Shown here piece after piece: positions 36,316-43,770 of a stretch of 64,000 nucleotides of DNA; the first letter of the stretch is position 1, and every line of letters begins with the position of its first letter. This DNA comes from Mycolicibacterium moriokaense (lineage in GTDB: Bacteria > Actinomycetota > Actinomycetes > Mycobacteriales > Mycobacteriaceae). The DNA is taken from contig NZ_AP022560.1 of assembly GCF_010726085.1 (NCBI RefSeq), positions 1,178,001 through 1,242,000 on the forward strand. The letters are read 5' to 3'. Under the pieces are notes generated by a model. That model had not been told where the DNA came from. It saw nothing but the letters and a program-made list of their open reading frames with translations, and made no database searches. Position numbers and translations under genes: made by a program.

Positions 36316-37464
36316 GTGATAGAGGTCGAGGAGTTCCGGGCTGAGGTCCGCGACTGGCTCGCCGCCAACCTCGTCGGCGAATTCGCTGCGATCAAGGGCC
36401 TCGGCGGGCCGGGCAACGACAACGTGGCCTTCGAGGAACGGCTGGCGTGGAACCGGCATCTCGCAGCGGCCGGCTACACCTGTCTCGGGTGGCCGGAGGA
36501 ACACGGTGGCCGCGGCCTGTCCGTCGCACACCGCGTCGCGTTCTATGAGGAGTACGCACTCGCCAACGCCCCGGCAAAGGTCAACCACTTCGGCGAGGAG
36601 CTGCTCGGGCCGACGCTGATCGCCTTCGGCACAGACGAGCAGAAGAAGCGGTTTCTGCCCAAGATCCTCGACCTGACCGAGCTGTGGTGCCAGGGCTACT
36701 CCGAACCCGGTGCAGGCAGTGACCTCGCCAACGTGTCGACGACCGCCGAGCTGGACGGCGATCAGTGGGTGATCAACGGGCAGAAGGTGTGGACGTCGCT
36801 GGCGCACTGGGCGCAGTGGTGTTTCGTCGTGGCCCGCACCGAGAAGGGGTCCAAGCGTCACGCCGGGCTGTCGTATCTGCTGGTGCCGCTGGACCAGCCG
36901 GGTGTCCAGGTGCGGCCCATCGTCCAGTTGACGGGCGACTCGGAGTTCAACGAGGTGTTCTTCGACGACGCGCGGACCGACGCCGATCTGGTTGTCGGCG
37001 AGCCGGGTGACGGCTGGCGCGTCGCGATGGGGACGCTGACGTTTGAACGTGGTGTTTCGACGCTCGGACAGCAGATCGAGTACGCCCGCGAGCTTTCCGG
37101 TGTCGCCGAACTTGCCAAGCGCAACGGCGCCGCCGACGATCCGCTGATCCGGGAGCGGCTGGCGCGGTCCTGGGTCGGGCTGCGCACGATGCGGTCCTAC
37201 GCGTTGGCGACCATGGATGTCGAACAGCCTGGACAGGACAACGTATCGAAACTGTTGTGGGCCAACTGGCATCGCGAATTGGGCGAGATCGCCATGGAGG
37301 TGCTCGGCCGAGACGGCCTGACCCTGACCGACGGCGAGTTCGACGAATGGCAGCGACTGTATCTGTTCTCGAGGGCGGACACGATCTACGGCGGCTCCAA
37401 CGAGATTCAGCGCAACATCATCGCCGAGCGTGTGCTCGGCTTACCCCGGGAGCTAAAGGGATGA
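36316..37464 (+). CDS. fadE30: Acyl-CoA dehydrogenase FadE30 (HIP-CoA dehydrogenase)
   Basis: 382 aa from GTG. LGWPEEHGGRGLSVAHRVAF near 58, QGYSEPGAGSDLANVSTTA near 128, WVINGQKVWTSLAHWAQW near 150 and the tail TIYGGSNEIQRNIIAERVLGLPRE show a complete ACAD. Family knowledge: it carries out the first dehydrogenation after FadD3 in the HIP pathway. The stop overlaps the ipdF ATG by 4 nt (ATGA). Order matches Rv3560c. Confidence 0.9.
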   Translation: MIEVEEFRAEVRDWLAANLVGEFAAIKGLGGPGNDNVAFEERLAWNRHLAAAGYTCLGWPEEHGGRGLSVAHRVAFYEEYALANAPAKVNHFGEELLGPTLIAFGTDEQKKRFLPKILDLTELWCQGYSEPGAGSDLANVSTTAELDGDQWVINGQKVWTSLAHWAQWCFVVARTEKGSKRHAGLSYLLVPLDQPGVQVRPIVQLTGDSEFNEVFFDDARTDADLVVGEPGDGWRVAMGTLTFERGVSTLGQQIEYARELSGVAELAKRNGAADDPLIRERLARSWVGLRTMRSYALATMDVEQPGQDNVSKLLWANWHRELGEIAMEVLGRDGLTLTDGEFDEWQRLYLFSRADTIYGGSNEIQRNIIAERVLGLPRELKG

Positions 37465-38249
37465 ATCTGGCCGAAGCGCCCAAAGAGATTGACGGGCACG
37501 GACTTCTGACCGGCAAGGTGGTCGTGGTGACGGCCGCCGCCGGCACCGGCATCGGCTCGGCGGTGGCGCGACGCGCGCTGGCCGAGGGGGCCGACGTCGT
37601 GGTGTCCGACCACCATGAGCGGAGGCTCGGGGAAACCCGTGACCAGTTGACCGAGCTCGGCCTCGGCCGGGTCGAGAGCGTGGTGTGCGACGTGACGTCC
37701 ACCGCGCAGGTCGATGCGCTGATATCGTCGACGACCGCGCGGATGGGGCGACTCGACGTGCTGGTCAACAACGCCGGTCTTGGCGGCCAGACCCCGGTCA
37801 TCGACATGACCGACGAGGAGTGGGACCGCGTTCTCAACGTGACGCTGACGTCGGTGATGCGTGCGACGCGTGCGGCGCTGCGGTATTTCCGGGACGCCGA
37901 TCACGGCGGCGTCATTGTCAACAACGCGAGCGTCCTGGGCTGGCGGGCACAGCATTCGCAGTCGCACTATGCCGCGGCCAAGGCGGGGGTGATGGCGCTG
38001 ACACGTTGCAGCGCAATCGAAGCCGTCGAATACGGGGTGCGGATCAACGCGGTGTCTCCGAGCATCGCCCGGCACAAGTTCCTGGAGAAGACCAGCAGCT
38101 CCGAACTGCTCGACCGGCTCTCTGAGGGTGAGGCCTTCGGCCGTGCCGCCGAACCATGGGAGGTCGCCGCCACCATCGCCTTCCTCGCCAGCGACTACTC
38201 CAGTTACCTGACCGGAGAAGTCATTTCAGTGTCGAGTCAACGCGCATGA
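37461..38249 (+). CDS. ipdF: Short-chain dehydrogenase IpdF
   Basis: 262 aa from ATG 37461, which overlaps the fadE30 stop; a longer open frame from 37257 lies in fadE30. The cofactor loop is VTAAAGTGIGSAVAR near 25 (TxxxxGxG). VNNAGLGG is near 105, Ser in NNASVLGW near 155 and YAAAK near 171-175. In M. tuberculosis the Rv3559c product IpdF oxidises or reduces a hydroxylated HIP-CoA intermediate. Its stop overlaps the kstR2 ATG by 4 nt (ATGA). Confidence 0.87.
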   Translation: MNLAEAPKEIDGHGLLTGKVVVVTAAAGTGIGSAVARRALAEGADVVVSDHHERRLGETRDQLTELGLGRVESVVCDVTSTAQVDALISSTTARMGRLDVLVNNAGLGGQTPVIDMTDEEWDRVLNVTLTSVMRATRAALRYFRDADHGGVIVNNASVLGWRAQHSQSHYAAAKAGVMALTRCSAIEAVEYGVRINAVSPSIARHKFLEKTSSSELLDRLSEGEAFGRAAEPWEVAATIAFLASDYSSYLTGEVISVSSQRA

Positions 38250-38851
38250 CCTCGCCCGCGGCCGGTCAGCCGGCAACCCGGCGCGACGAGCTTCTCGAGC
38301 TCGCCGCGACGATGTTCGCCGAGCGCGGGCTGCGGGCGACGACCGTACGCGATATCGCGGACTCGGCGGGAATCCTGTCCGGCAGTCTCTACCACCACTT
38401 CTCGTCGAAGGAGGAGATGGTCGACGAGGTGCTGCGCGGGTTCCTCGACTGGCTCTTCGAACGCTACGAGCAGATCGTCGCGACCGAACCGAACCCGATG
38501 GAACGGCTCAAGGGTCTGTTCATGGCGTCGTTCGAAGCGATCGAACACCGGCACGCGCAGGTCGTGATCTATCAGGACGAGGCCAAGCGCCTCGCCAGCC
38601 AGGGGCGGTTCGCCTACGTGGAGGAGCGCAACCAGGAGCAGCGCAAGATGTGGTTGGACCTGCTCAACCAGGGCGTCGAGGAGGGCTATTTCCGGCCCGA
38701 CATCGACGTCGACCTGGTCTACCGGTTCATCCGCGACACCACATGGGTTTCGGTCCGCTGGTACCAGCCGGGCGGACCGCTCACGGCCGAAGAGGTCGGA
38801 AGACAGTACCTAGCCATCGTTCTCGGCGGTATCACCAAAGAAGGAGTCTGA
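38246..38851 (+). CDS. kstR2: TetR-family repressor KstR2 of the HIP regulon
   Basis: 201 aa, the family length. The HTH is TMFAERGLRATTVRDIADSA with GILSGSLYHHFSSKEEMV (residues about 18-55). The ligand domain includes VVIYQDEAKRLASQGRF and FIRDTTWVSVRWYQPGG. KstR2 is released by HIP-CoA and controls ring C/D genes. It lies in the fadE30-ipdF-kstR2-fadA6 operon and is thus autoregulated through 36286-36299. Gap to fadA6 is 5 nt. Confidence 0.92.
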   Translation: MTSPAAGQPATRRDELLELAATMFAERGLRATTVRDIADSAGILSGSLYHHFSSKEEMVDEVLRGFLDWLFERYEQIVATEPNPMERLKGLFMASFEAIEHRHAQVVIYQDEAKRLASQGRFAYVEERNQEQRKMWLDLLNQGVEEGYFRPDIDVDLVYRFIRDTTWVSVRWYQPGGPLTAEEVGRQYLAIVLGGITKEGV

Positions 38852-38856
38852 GAAAA

Positions 38857-40005
38857 ATGCCTGAGGCATATGTGATCGAAGCTGTCCGCACCGCCGTCGG
38901 CAAGCGCAACGGGTCGCTTGCAGGTGTGCATCCCGTCGACTTGGGAGCCGCCGCGTGGCGTGGACTGTTCGACCGCACCGACGTCGACCCCGGCGCGGTC
39001 GACGATGTGATCGCCGGGTGCGTCGACGCCATCGGTCCGCAGGCCGGCAACATCGCCAGGCTGTCGTGGCTGGCCGCCGGCTACCCCGAAGAGGTGCCGG
39101 GTGTCACCGTGGACCGCCAGTGCGGTTCGAGCCAGCAGGCGATTTCCTTTGGCGCACAGGCGATCATGTCCGGCACGGCCGACCTGATCGTGGCAGGCGG
39201 CATGCAGAACATGAGCCAGATCCCCATCTCCTCGGCGATGACGGTGGGCGAGCAGTTCGGCTTCACCTCGCCGACCAACGAGTCGAAGAGCTGGCTGCAC
39301 CGCTACGGCGACCAGGAGATCTCGCAGTTCCGCGGTTCGGAGCTGATCGCCGAGAAGTGGAACCTGTCCCGCGAGGAGATGGAGGAGTACTCGCTGACCA
39401 GCCACCAGCGCGCGCAGGAGGCGATACGCGCGGGCCACTTCGAGAACGAGATCATCCCCGTCGACGGGTTCGCCATCGACGAGGGGCCGCGCGACACCTC
39501 GCTGGAGAAGATGGCCGCGCTGAAGCCGCTCGTCGAAGGTGGTCGGCTGACCGCCGCGATGGCCAGCCAGATCTCGGACGGGGCGAGCGCCGTGCTGTTG
39601 GCTTCGGAGCAGGCCGTCAAGGATCACGGGCTGAAACCGCGGGCGCGCATTCACCACATCAGTGCCCGCGGCGCGGACCCGGTGTTCATGCTGACCGGTC
39701 CGATCCCCGCCACCCGGTACGCGCTGGACAAGACCGGCCTTTCGATCGAGGACATCGACACCGTCGAGATCAACGAGGCGTTCGCACCGGTGGTCATGGC
39801 GTGGCTCAAGGAGACCAAGGCCGACCCCGCCAAGGTGAACCCGAGTGGCGGTGCGATCGCCCTCGGTCACCCGCTCGGTGCGACGGGCGCCAAGCTGTTC
39901 ACCACGATGCTGAACACGTTGGAGCGCACCGGCGGTCGCTACGGCCTGCAGACGATGTGCGAGGGCGGCGGCACCGCCAACGTCACCATCATCGAACGCC
40001 TCTAG
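38857..40005 (+). CDS. fadA6: Acetyl-CoA acetyltransferase FadA6 (HIP pathway thiolase)
   Basis: 382 aa from ATG 38857 with AAGGAG upstream. Thiolase residues are present: nucleophile Cys in [11 protein letters not shown] near 90, His in IALGHPLGATGA near 339, and the second Cys in MCEGGGTANV near 369. Family knowledge places FadA6 at the final thiolytic steps of ring C/D breakdown. It is the last gene of the operon; a strong hairpin at 40013-40072 follows 7 nt after the stop. Confidence 0.9.
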   Translation: MPEAYVIEAVRTAVGKRNGSLAGVHPVDLGAAAWRGLFDRTDVDPGAVDDVIAGCVDAIGPQAGNIARLSWLAAGYPEEVPGVTVDRQCGSSQQAISFGAQAIMSGTADLIVAGGMQNMSQIPISSAMTVGEQFGFTSPTNESKSWLHRYGDQEISQFRGSELIAEKWNLSREEMEEYSLTSHQRAQEAIRAGHFENEIIPVDGFAIDEGPRDTSLEKMAALKPLVEGGRLTAAMASQISDGASAVLLASEQAVKDHGLKPRARIHHISARGADPVFMLTGPIPATRYALDKTGLSIEDIDTVEINEAFAPVVMAWLKETKADPAKVNPSGGAIALGHPLGATGAKLFTTMLNTLERTGGRYGLQTMCEGGGTANVTIIERL

Positions 40006-40012
40006 CTCCATC

Positions 40013-40072
40013 GCGAGCAGACGCGTACACCCCCTAAATCAGCGATATTTAGGGGGTTTCGCGTCTGCTCGC
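40013..40072. terminator. Long two-part hairpin, bidirectional terminator
   Basis: The outer arms GCGAGCAGACGCG (40013-40025) and CGCGTCTGCTCGC (40060-40072) pair perfectly over 13 bp. The inner arms CCCCCTAAAT (40030-40039) and ATTTAGGGGG (40047-40056) pair over 10 bp. Small bulges (TACA and TTT) separate the two stems. It ends on the stop codon of the convergent alcohol dehydrogenase, so it can end both transcripts. GCGAGCAGACGC-type words are common in mycobacterial intergenic hairpins. Confidence 0.85.
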
Positions 40073-41187
40073 TAGTGGTCGTGGATGATCACACCGCGGA
40101 TGTTGCGGCCCGCGAGCATGTCGTCGTAGGCCTCGTTGATGTCGTTCAGCTTGTACTCGGTGGTGACGGTCTCGTCGAGTAGCAGCTTGCCGTCGCGGTA
40201 GAGGTTGAGTAGCCGCGGGATGTCCGCCCGCGGGTTCGCCTCGCCGTAGAGACTGCCGAGCAGCCGCTTCTGGAACAGCGTCACCATCGCCATCGGCAGC
40301 GTCGGCGTCACGTCGGCCATCGATGCGATGGCGGTCATGACCACCGCGCCGCCCTTGCGGACGATGTCGAACGCCTCGTTGATCATCGGCCCCTTGAGCA
40401 GGCCGACGGTCAGCAGCGCGGAGTCGGCCATCACGCCGCGGGTGATCTCGGCGACCAGTTCCGTCGCTTCGGGCATGGACGTCGCGAAATGGGTGGCGCC
40501 GAACTGAAACGCCTTCTCCCGCTTGGATTCGACGATGTCGACCACGACGATGTGTTCCGCACCCGCCAGCCGTGCGCCCTGGATGGCGCCGCTGCCGATG
40601 CCGCCGCAACCGATCACCACGACGGTGTCACCCGGCGTCACGTCGGCGGTGTTGACCGCCGAGCCCCACCCGGTCATCACACCGCAGCCGAGCAGGCATG
40701 CCCGCGACAGCGGCAGGTCGTCGTCGACCTTGACCAACGACGCCTCCGACACGGTGCTCAACTCGGAGAAGCTGCCGACGCCCACCATGACGCCGACGTC
40801 CTGGCCGCGCGCCTTGCGGCGATAGGTGCCGTCGGCCTGGATGCCGAGCAGAATCGTGGCCCCCATATCGCAGAGGTTCTGGTGTCCGCTGGCGCACCAA
40901 CGGCACCGGCCGCAGGCGGGCAGGAATGAGGCCACGACATGGTCACCGGGCTGGAGGTTCTTCACGCCCGGGCCGACCTCCTGGACGATCCCCGCGCCTT
41001 CGTGGCCGCCGATCATCGGCAGCGTGACACCGGCCAGGTCACCCGTCTGCACATGGTGGTCGGAGTGGCACAACCCCGTCGCTTCAAAGGAGATGAGGAC
41101 CTCGCCTTCCTTCGGCCCGTCGAGGTCGATCTCCTCGACGCTCCACGGTTGGTCCAGTTCCCACAGCACGGCAGCTCTCGTCTTCAT
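40072..41187 (-). CDS. NDMA-dependent-type alcohol dehydrogenase (Zn, MDR family)
   Basis: 371 aa. Catalytic Zn ligands are in GLCHSDHH (Cys about 39) and GGHEGAG (His about 60) and near Cys168 (LLGCGVMTGWGS). The structural Zn site is CGRCRWCASGHQNLC (about 92-106). The dinucleotide fold is VIGCGGIGSGAIQGA near 187. Close resemblance is to class III/mycothiol- and NDMA-type ADHs of actinomycetes (AdhX-like). Its substrate is unknown. It is a single-gene minus-strand unit at the edge of the accessory block. Confidence 0.86.
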   Translation of the reverse strand: MKTRAAVLWELDQPWSVEEIDLDGPKEGEVLISFEATGLCHSDHHVQTGDLAGVTLPMIGGHEGAGIVQEVGPGVKNLQPGDHVVASFLPACGRCRWCASGHQNLCDMGATILLGIQADGTYRRKARGQDVGVMVGVGSFSELSTVSEASLVKVDDDLPLSRACLLGCGVMTGWGSAVNTADVTPGDTVVVIGCGGIGSGAIQGARLAGAEHIVVVDIVESKREKAFQFGATHFATSMPEATELVAEITRGVMADSALLTVGLLKGPMINEAFDIVRKGGAVVMTAIASMADVTPTLPMAMVTLFQKRLLGSLYGEANPRADIPRLLNLYRDGKLLLDETVTTEYKLNDINEAYDDMLAGRNIRGVIIHDH

Positions 41188-41244
41188 GCGCCCGAGCTTA
41201 GGAAAATCGGCGCCCGGTTTGGGCCGAATCGAAAGCCTTACAGT

Positions 41245-41982
41245 TCACTGCGCGAGAAGCAGGCCACCCAACGCGACGATCCAGCTAGCGAAGCTGCCAA
41301 CCAAGAAATACTCAGTTATCTCGTCAATGCCGGTAGGTCCACTCGGGTTGGCTTTCTGTGCATTGATCTCAGGGAACCGGATTATGCTCTTGGCGGCGAT
41401 GACGGCCGTGGCGGCAGCGAGTTGACCAGCCAAACCTAGTCCGAGGATTAGCAGCCGTTCCATGGGGCCGAGCAGACGGCCACCCTTGAGTCGATCGGAG
41501 GCCTGCGGTTGCCCGGCGGGTTTCACGGCGCCGACCGATCCGAGGACAAGCCGCACTAGCTGGTTGCCTGTCACTATCTGTAGCAGCGTCACCGCGGCGA
41601 CCATTAATAACCGGTCCGGGTCGAGAACCGCGACGCCAGGCAGGTCGACCCATGTAGACCACCATTCCAGTAGTCCAGTTGCTTCAGACCCCCAGCCCGA
41701 CAGCACAATTAGCAATCCGACCGCGACGGCGAATACGATCAGCGGAGCCAGTTCGTGGCCGGCGGCCTGGTCGGCGCGGGCGCACAACAGTACCCATGCG
41801 ATGCTCGCGACGGCCGCGATCTCGAGTAGGACGATGTCGCGGGCGTCCCACAACCCCGCTAGTGCGGCACACCCGACGAGTACAGCTGGCGCAACAATCG
41901 CCGGCAGCCAAGCACGGTCTGTTATGCGCCGGATCATATCGGCGATGCCGATGGCGATGAGCATCACCGCGAGTGCGTTCAC
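41245..41982 (-). CDS. Membrane protein partner of SatD-like gene (SatE/DUF3307-like)
   Basis: 245 aa with about seven hydrophobic segments (residues about 3-17, 27-44, 50-68, 79-96, 124-150, 173-197 and 224-244). The cytosolic C-terminal loop FPEINAQKANPSG with the conserved-looking acidic stretch DEITEYFLVGSFASW precedes the last span. This matches my memory of the membrane proteins that accompany SatD. The start overlaps the satD stop by 4 nt, so the two are made as a unit. No transporter or channel motif is evident. Function unknown; an effector or sensor role is speculative. Confidence 0.65.
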   Translation of the reverse strand: MNALAVMLIAIGIADMIRRITDRAWLPAIVAPAVLVGCAALAGLWDARDIVLLEIAAVASIAWVLLCARADQAAGHELAPLIVFAVAVGLLIVLSGWGSEATGLLEWWSTWVDLPGVAVLDPDRLLMVAAVTLLQIVTGNQLVRLVLGSVGAVKPAGQPQASDRLKGGRLLGPMERLLILGLGLAGQLAAATAVIAAKSIIRFPEINAQKANPSGPTGIDEITEYFLVGSFASWIVALGGLLLAQ

Positions 41983-42632
41983 GGGAGGCTCCGAAGGTAT
42001 TGCGACGCTACGACGATCAAATCCAGACCGTCGCGGCCGGCACGTTGCGATACTGCGGAAGCGCTGATGCCTTCGGCAGCCGCGATGTCCTTTTTCGTCT
42101 TGTTGGTCAACAGGCCCTTCAGTATCTGCATCGATCTTTTATCCAGGGATCCAAGCAGATGGTCCCGACACATCAGGGCGGCGTTGATCGCGTCGGCGTC
42201 TGTGCGGTCTTTGCTGTCGACCCGAAACGACGTGCGAACCATGGCCAGCCCTGGTTGACGCTGTGCCGTGGCCGTCCATTCGATTGCTTCGCGCGCAGCC
42301 CACCACGCCGGCCCGTCCTGAATGCCAGCTTCCGGATCGAGCACCGATACCGCACCCCATCCGATCCCGAACCTGATGTCTAAATGCGGCGCGACTGCGA
42401 GTCGGATTGTCAATGCGGCATCGATGGCCGTGCCGACAGTACGGTAGCTGCCCTGGAACTCGTCTCCGACTGTCAGCGCCGGTGCATCAATCGCGCCGAC
42501 ACGGACCTCGCGCAAAGCTGCCTTCAGCGTTGTGTGAACCGCAGTGCGGTCGGGTGCGCGCCGCGAGCCGACGATGTCGCCGATGAGTGCAGCTCGCAAG
42601 CCTGGTGAAGGTAAGGGCTCAACTTCGGTCAT
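41979..42632 (-). CDS. SatD-family protein with cyclase-like motifs and C-terminal HTH
   Basis: 217 aa. ALIGDIVGSRR near 15-25 and LTVGDEFQGSYR near 53-64 give two acidic motifs (Asp19; Asp57-Glu58) spaced like the two metal-binding Asps of palm-domain nucleotide cyclases (class III and GGDEF types). Residues 170-205 are a helix-turn-helix: LKGLLTNKTKKDIAAAEG followed by ISASAVSQRAG. The name SatD comes from Streptococcus (secretion and acid tolerance); the biochemical role is not known to me. A 17-bp-arm inverted repeat lies just upstream, perhaps bound by its own HTH. It is followed, with a 4-nt overlap, by a membrane protein. Confidence 0.72.
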   Translation of the reverse strand: MTEVEPLPSPGLRAALIGDIVGSRRAPDRTAVHTTLKAALREVRVGAIDAPALTVGDEFQGSYRTVGTAIDAALTIRLAVAPHLDIRFGIGWGAVSVLDPEAGIQDGPAWWAAREAIEWTATAQRQPGLAMVRTSFRVDSKDRTDADAINAALMCRDHLLGSLDKRSMQILKGLLTNKTKKDIAAAEGISASAVSQRAGRDGLDLIVVASQYLRSLP

Positions 42633-42634
42633 AT

Positions 42635-42677
42635 GAAGAGAATAGCTTCATCTAGAGAAAATGAAGCTATTAACTTC
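42635..42677. promoter_or_regulatory. Long inverted repeat upstream of satD-like gene
   Basis: The arms AATAGCTTCAT (42641-42651) and ATGAAGCTATT (42661-42671) are perfect; the loop is CTAGAGAAA. Outside a 2-base mismatch, GAAG (42635-42638) pairs with CTTC (42674-42677), giving 17-base arms with 15 pairs. It begins 3 nt from the start codon, where an autoregulatory operator or an mRNA hairpin covering the ribosome site would lie. It is AT-rich against the GC-rich surroundings. Confidence 0.72.
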
Positions 42678-42719
42678 ACTCGACATTGAGGTGCTGCCAA
42701 ACGGCGTGGAAGTTCACCG

Positions 42720-43637
42720 CTACGCCGCGGTCAGGAACTCGCCGATGAGGTCGGCCACCTTCTCCGGCTCCTCGGTCGGCGGGTGATGGTGGACGCCGGG
42801 CAGCACGTGCAGGCGACTGTTAGGCAGGGTGGCGTGTGCGGCATGCGCATGTTCGACGGGGATGACCCGGTCCTTGTCGCCGCTGATGATCAGCGTGGGC
42901 AGATCATCACTGCAGCACAGGCGGTTGATGGCCGACACCGCCTGCCCGTGGAAGTCGACGACGGAGCGCAGCGTGCGCAGGAACGCCCTTCGGTGGTCGC
43001 GGTTGGACAGCGCGGGCTTGGTGGCGAAGCGCTCGGCGGACCCGGCCAACGCCCGCAGCAGATTGCCCGCGGCGACGGCTGGTCGCGAGGCCACCATCGG
43101 TAAGACGAACTCGGAGCCGGGCAGCGACAGCAGGCGCAGCACGCGGCCGACGTCGTCGCCGAATCCGCCGCTGCTGATGAGGACCATCCGATCGCAGTAC
43201 TCGCGATGCTGATGGGCGAACTGCATGGCGATGCCACCGCCGAGGGAGTGGCCGACGACCGTGACCTTCTTGATGCCGAGCTCGTCCAGCAGATCGCGCA
43301 GCACCACGGCGAACGCGCCGACCGAATAGTCACCCCGCGGCTTGTCGGATTGCCCATGGCCCAACAGGTCAGGGGCGATCACGCGATACCGCTTGGCGAG
43401 CAACGGAATCACACCGCTCCAGGTCTTCGAGCTGCCTCCCATGCCGTGGATGAGCAGTACGACATCGCCGCGGCCCTCGTCGCGGTAGGCGATGCGGTCG
43501 CCGTGCAGCGTGATCGTCTTGACGCCCTCGGCTTCGTCCGTGGTGGTGCCGCTCGCCGGCGCCGCCGTCAAGACGGGTGCGGCCACGACGGCTGCACACG
43601 TCGCTGCGCTGACCAACAGGGCCTTCAGGGCTTTCAT
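42720..43637 (-). CDS. Exported alpha/beta hydrolase
   Basis: 305 aa. A signal peptide or N-terminal anchor (MKALKALLVSAATCAAVVAA then PVLTAAPASG) precedes the hydrolase fold. HG motif LLIHGMGGSSKTW is near 62, nucleophile Ser in VVGHSLGGGIAMQ near 128, Asp in ISGDKDRVIP near 250, and His in PGVHHHPPTEE near 280. It is the last gene of the papA-acyltransferase-mmpL-hydrolase run. By analogy with Chp1/Chp2 of the sulfolipid and polyacyltrehalose loci it could move or remove acyl groups on an exported glycolipid, but it is not itself a Chp homologue by motif. Confidence 0.8.
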   Translation of the reverse strand: MKALKALLVSAATCAAVVAAPVLTAAPASGTTTDEAEGVKTITLHGDRIAYRDEGRGDVVLLIHGMGGSSKTWSGVIPLLAKRYRVIAPDLLGHGQSDKPRGDYSVGAFAVVLRDLLDELGIKKVTVVGHSLGGGIAMQFAHQHREYCDRMVLISSGGFGDDVGRVLRLLSLPGSEFVLPMVASRPAVAAGNLLRALAGSAERFATKPALSNRDHRRAFLRTLRSVVDFHGQAVSAINRLCCSDDLPTLIISGDKDRVIPVEHAHAAHATLPNSRLHVLPGVHHHPPTEEPEKVADLIGEFLTAA

Positions 43638-43713
43638 CTCAATCGCTCCGGTGTGTGGTTCAGATGATCTCTTTGATCACTACGACCAGGCTATGGCGAA
43701 GGGGGCCAGCACT

Positions 43714-43770
43714 TCTCGCTTGTGCTCACTACTCACGCAAGCGACGATTTGCGAGTTTTGCGCATTCTGT
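43714..43770 (+). repeat. Intergenic repeat, copy C (diverged)
   Basis: It begins CTCGCTTGTGCTCACTACTC and ends TTTTGCGCATTCTGTTCAGC-like. It aligns to copy B (49559-49620) with several mismatches and a small gap; both share CTCGCTTGTGC and TTTTGCGCATTCTG. It lies between the hydrolase start and the mmpL stop. Confidence 0.5.

Noticed and set aside
38719..40011. 430-codon frame antisense to fadA6
   Set aside because: fadA6 carries all thiolase residues; the antisense translation is His/Arg-rich and featureless.
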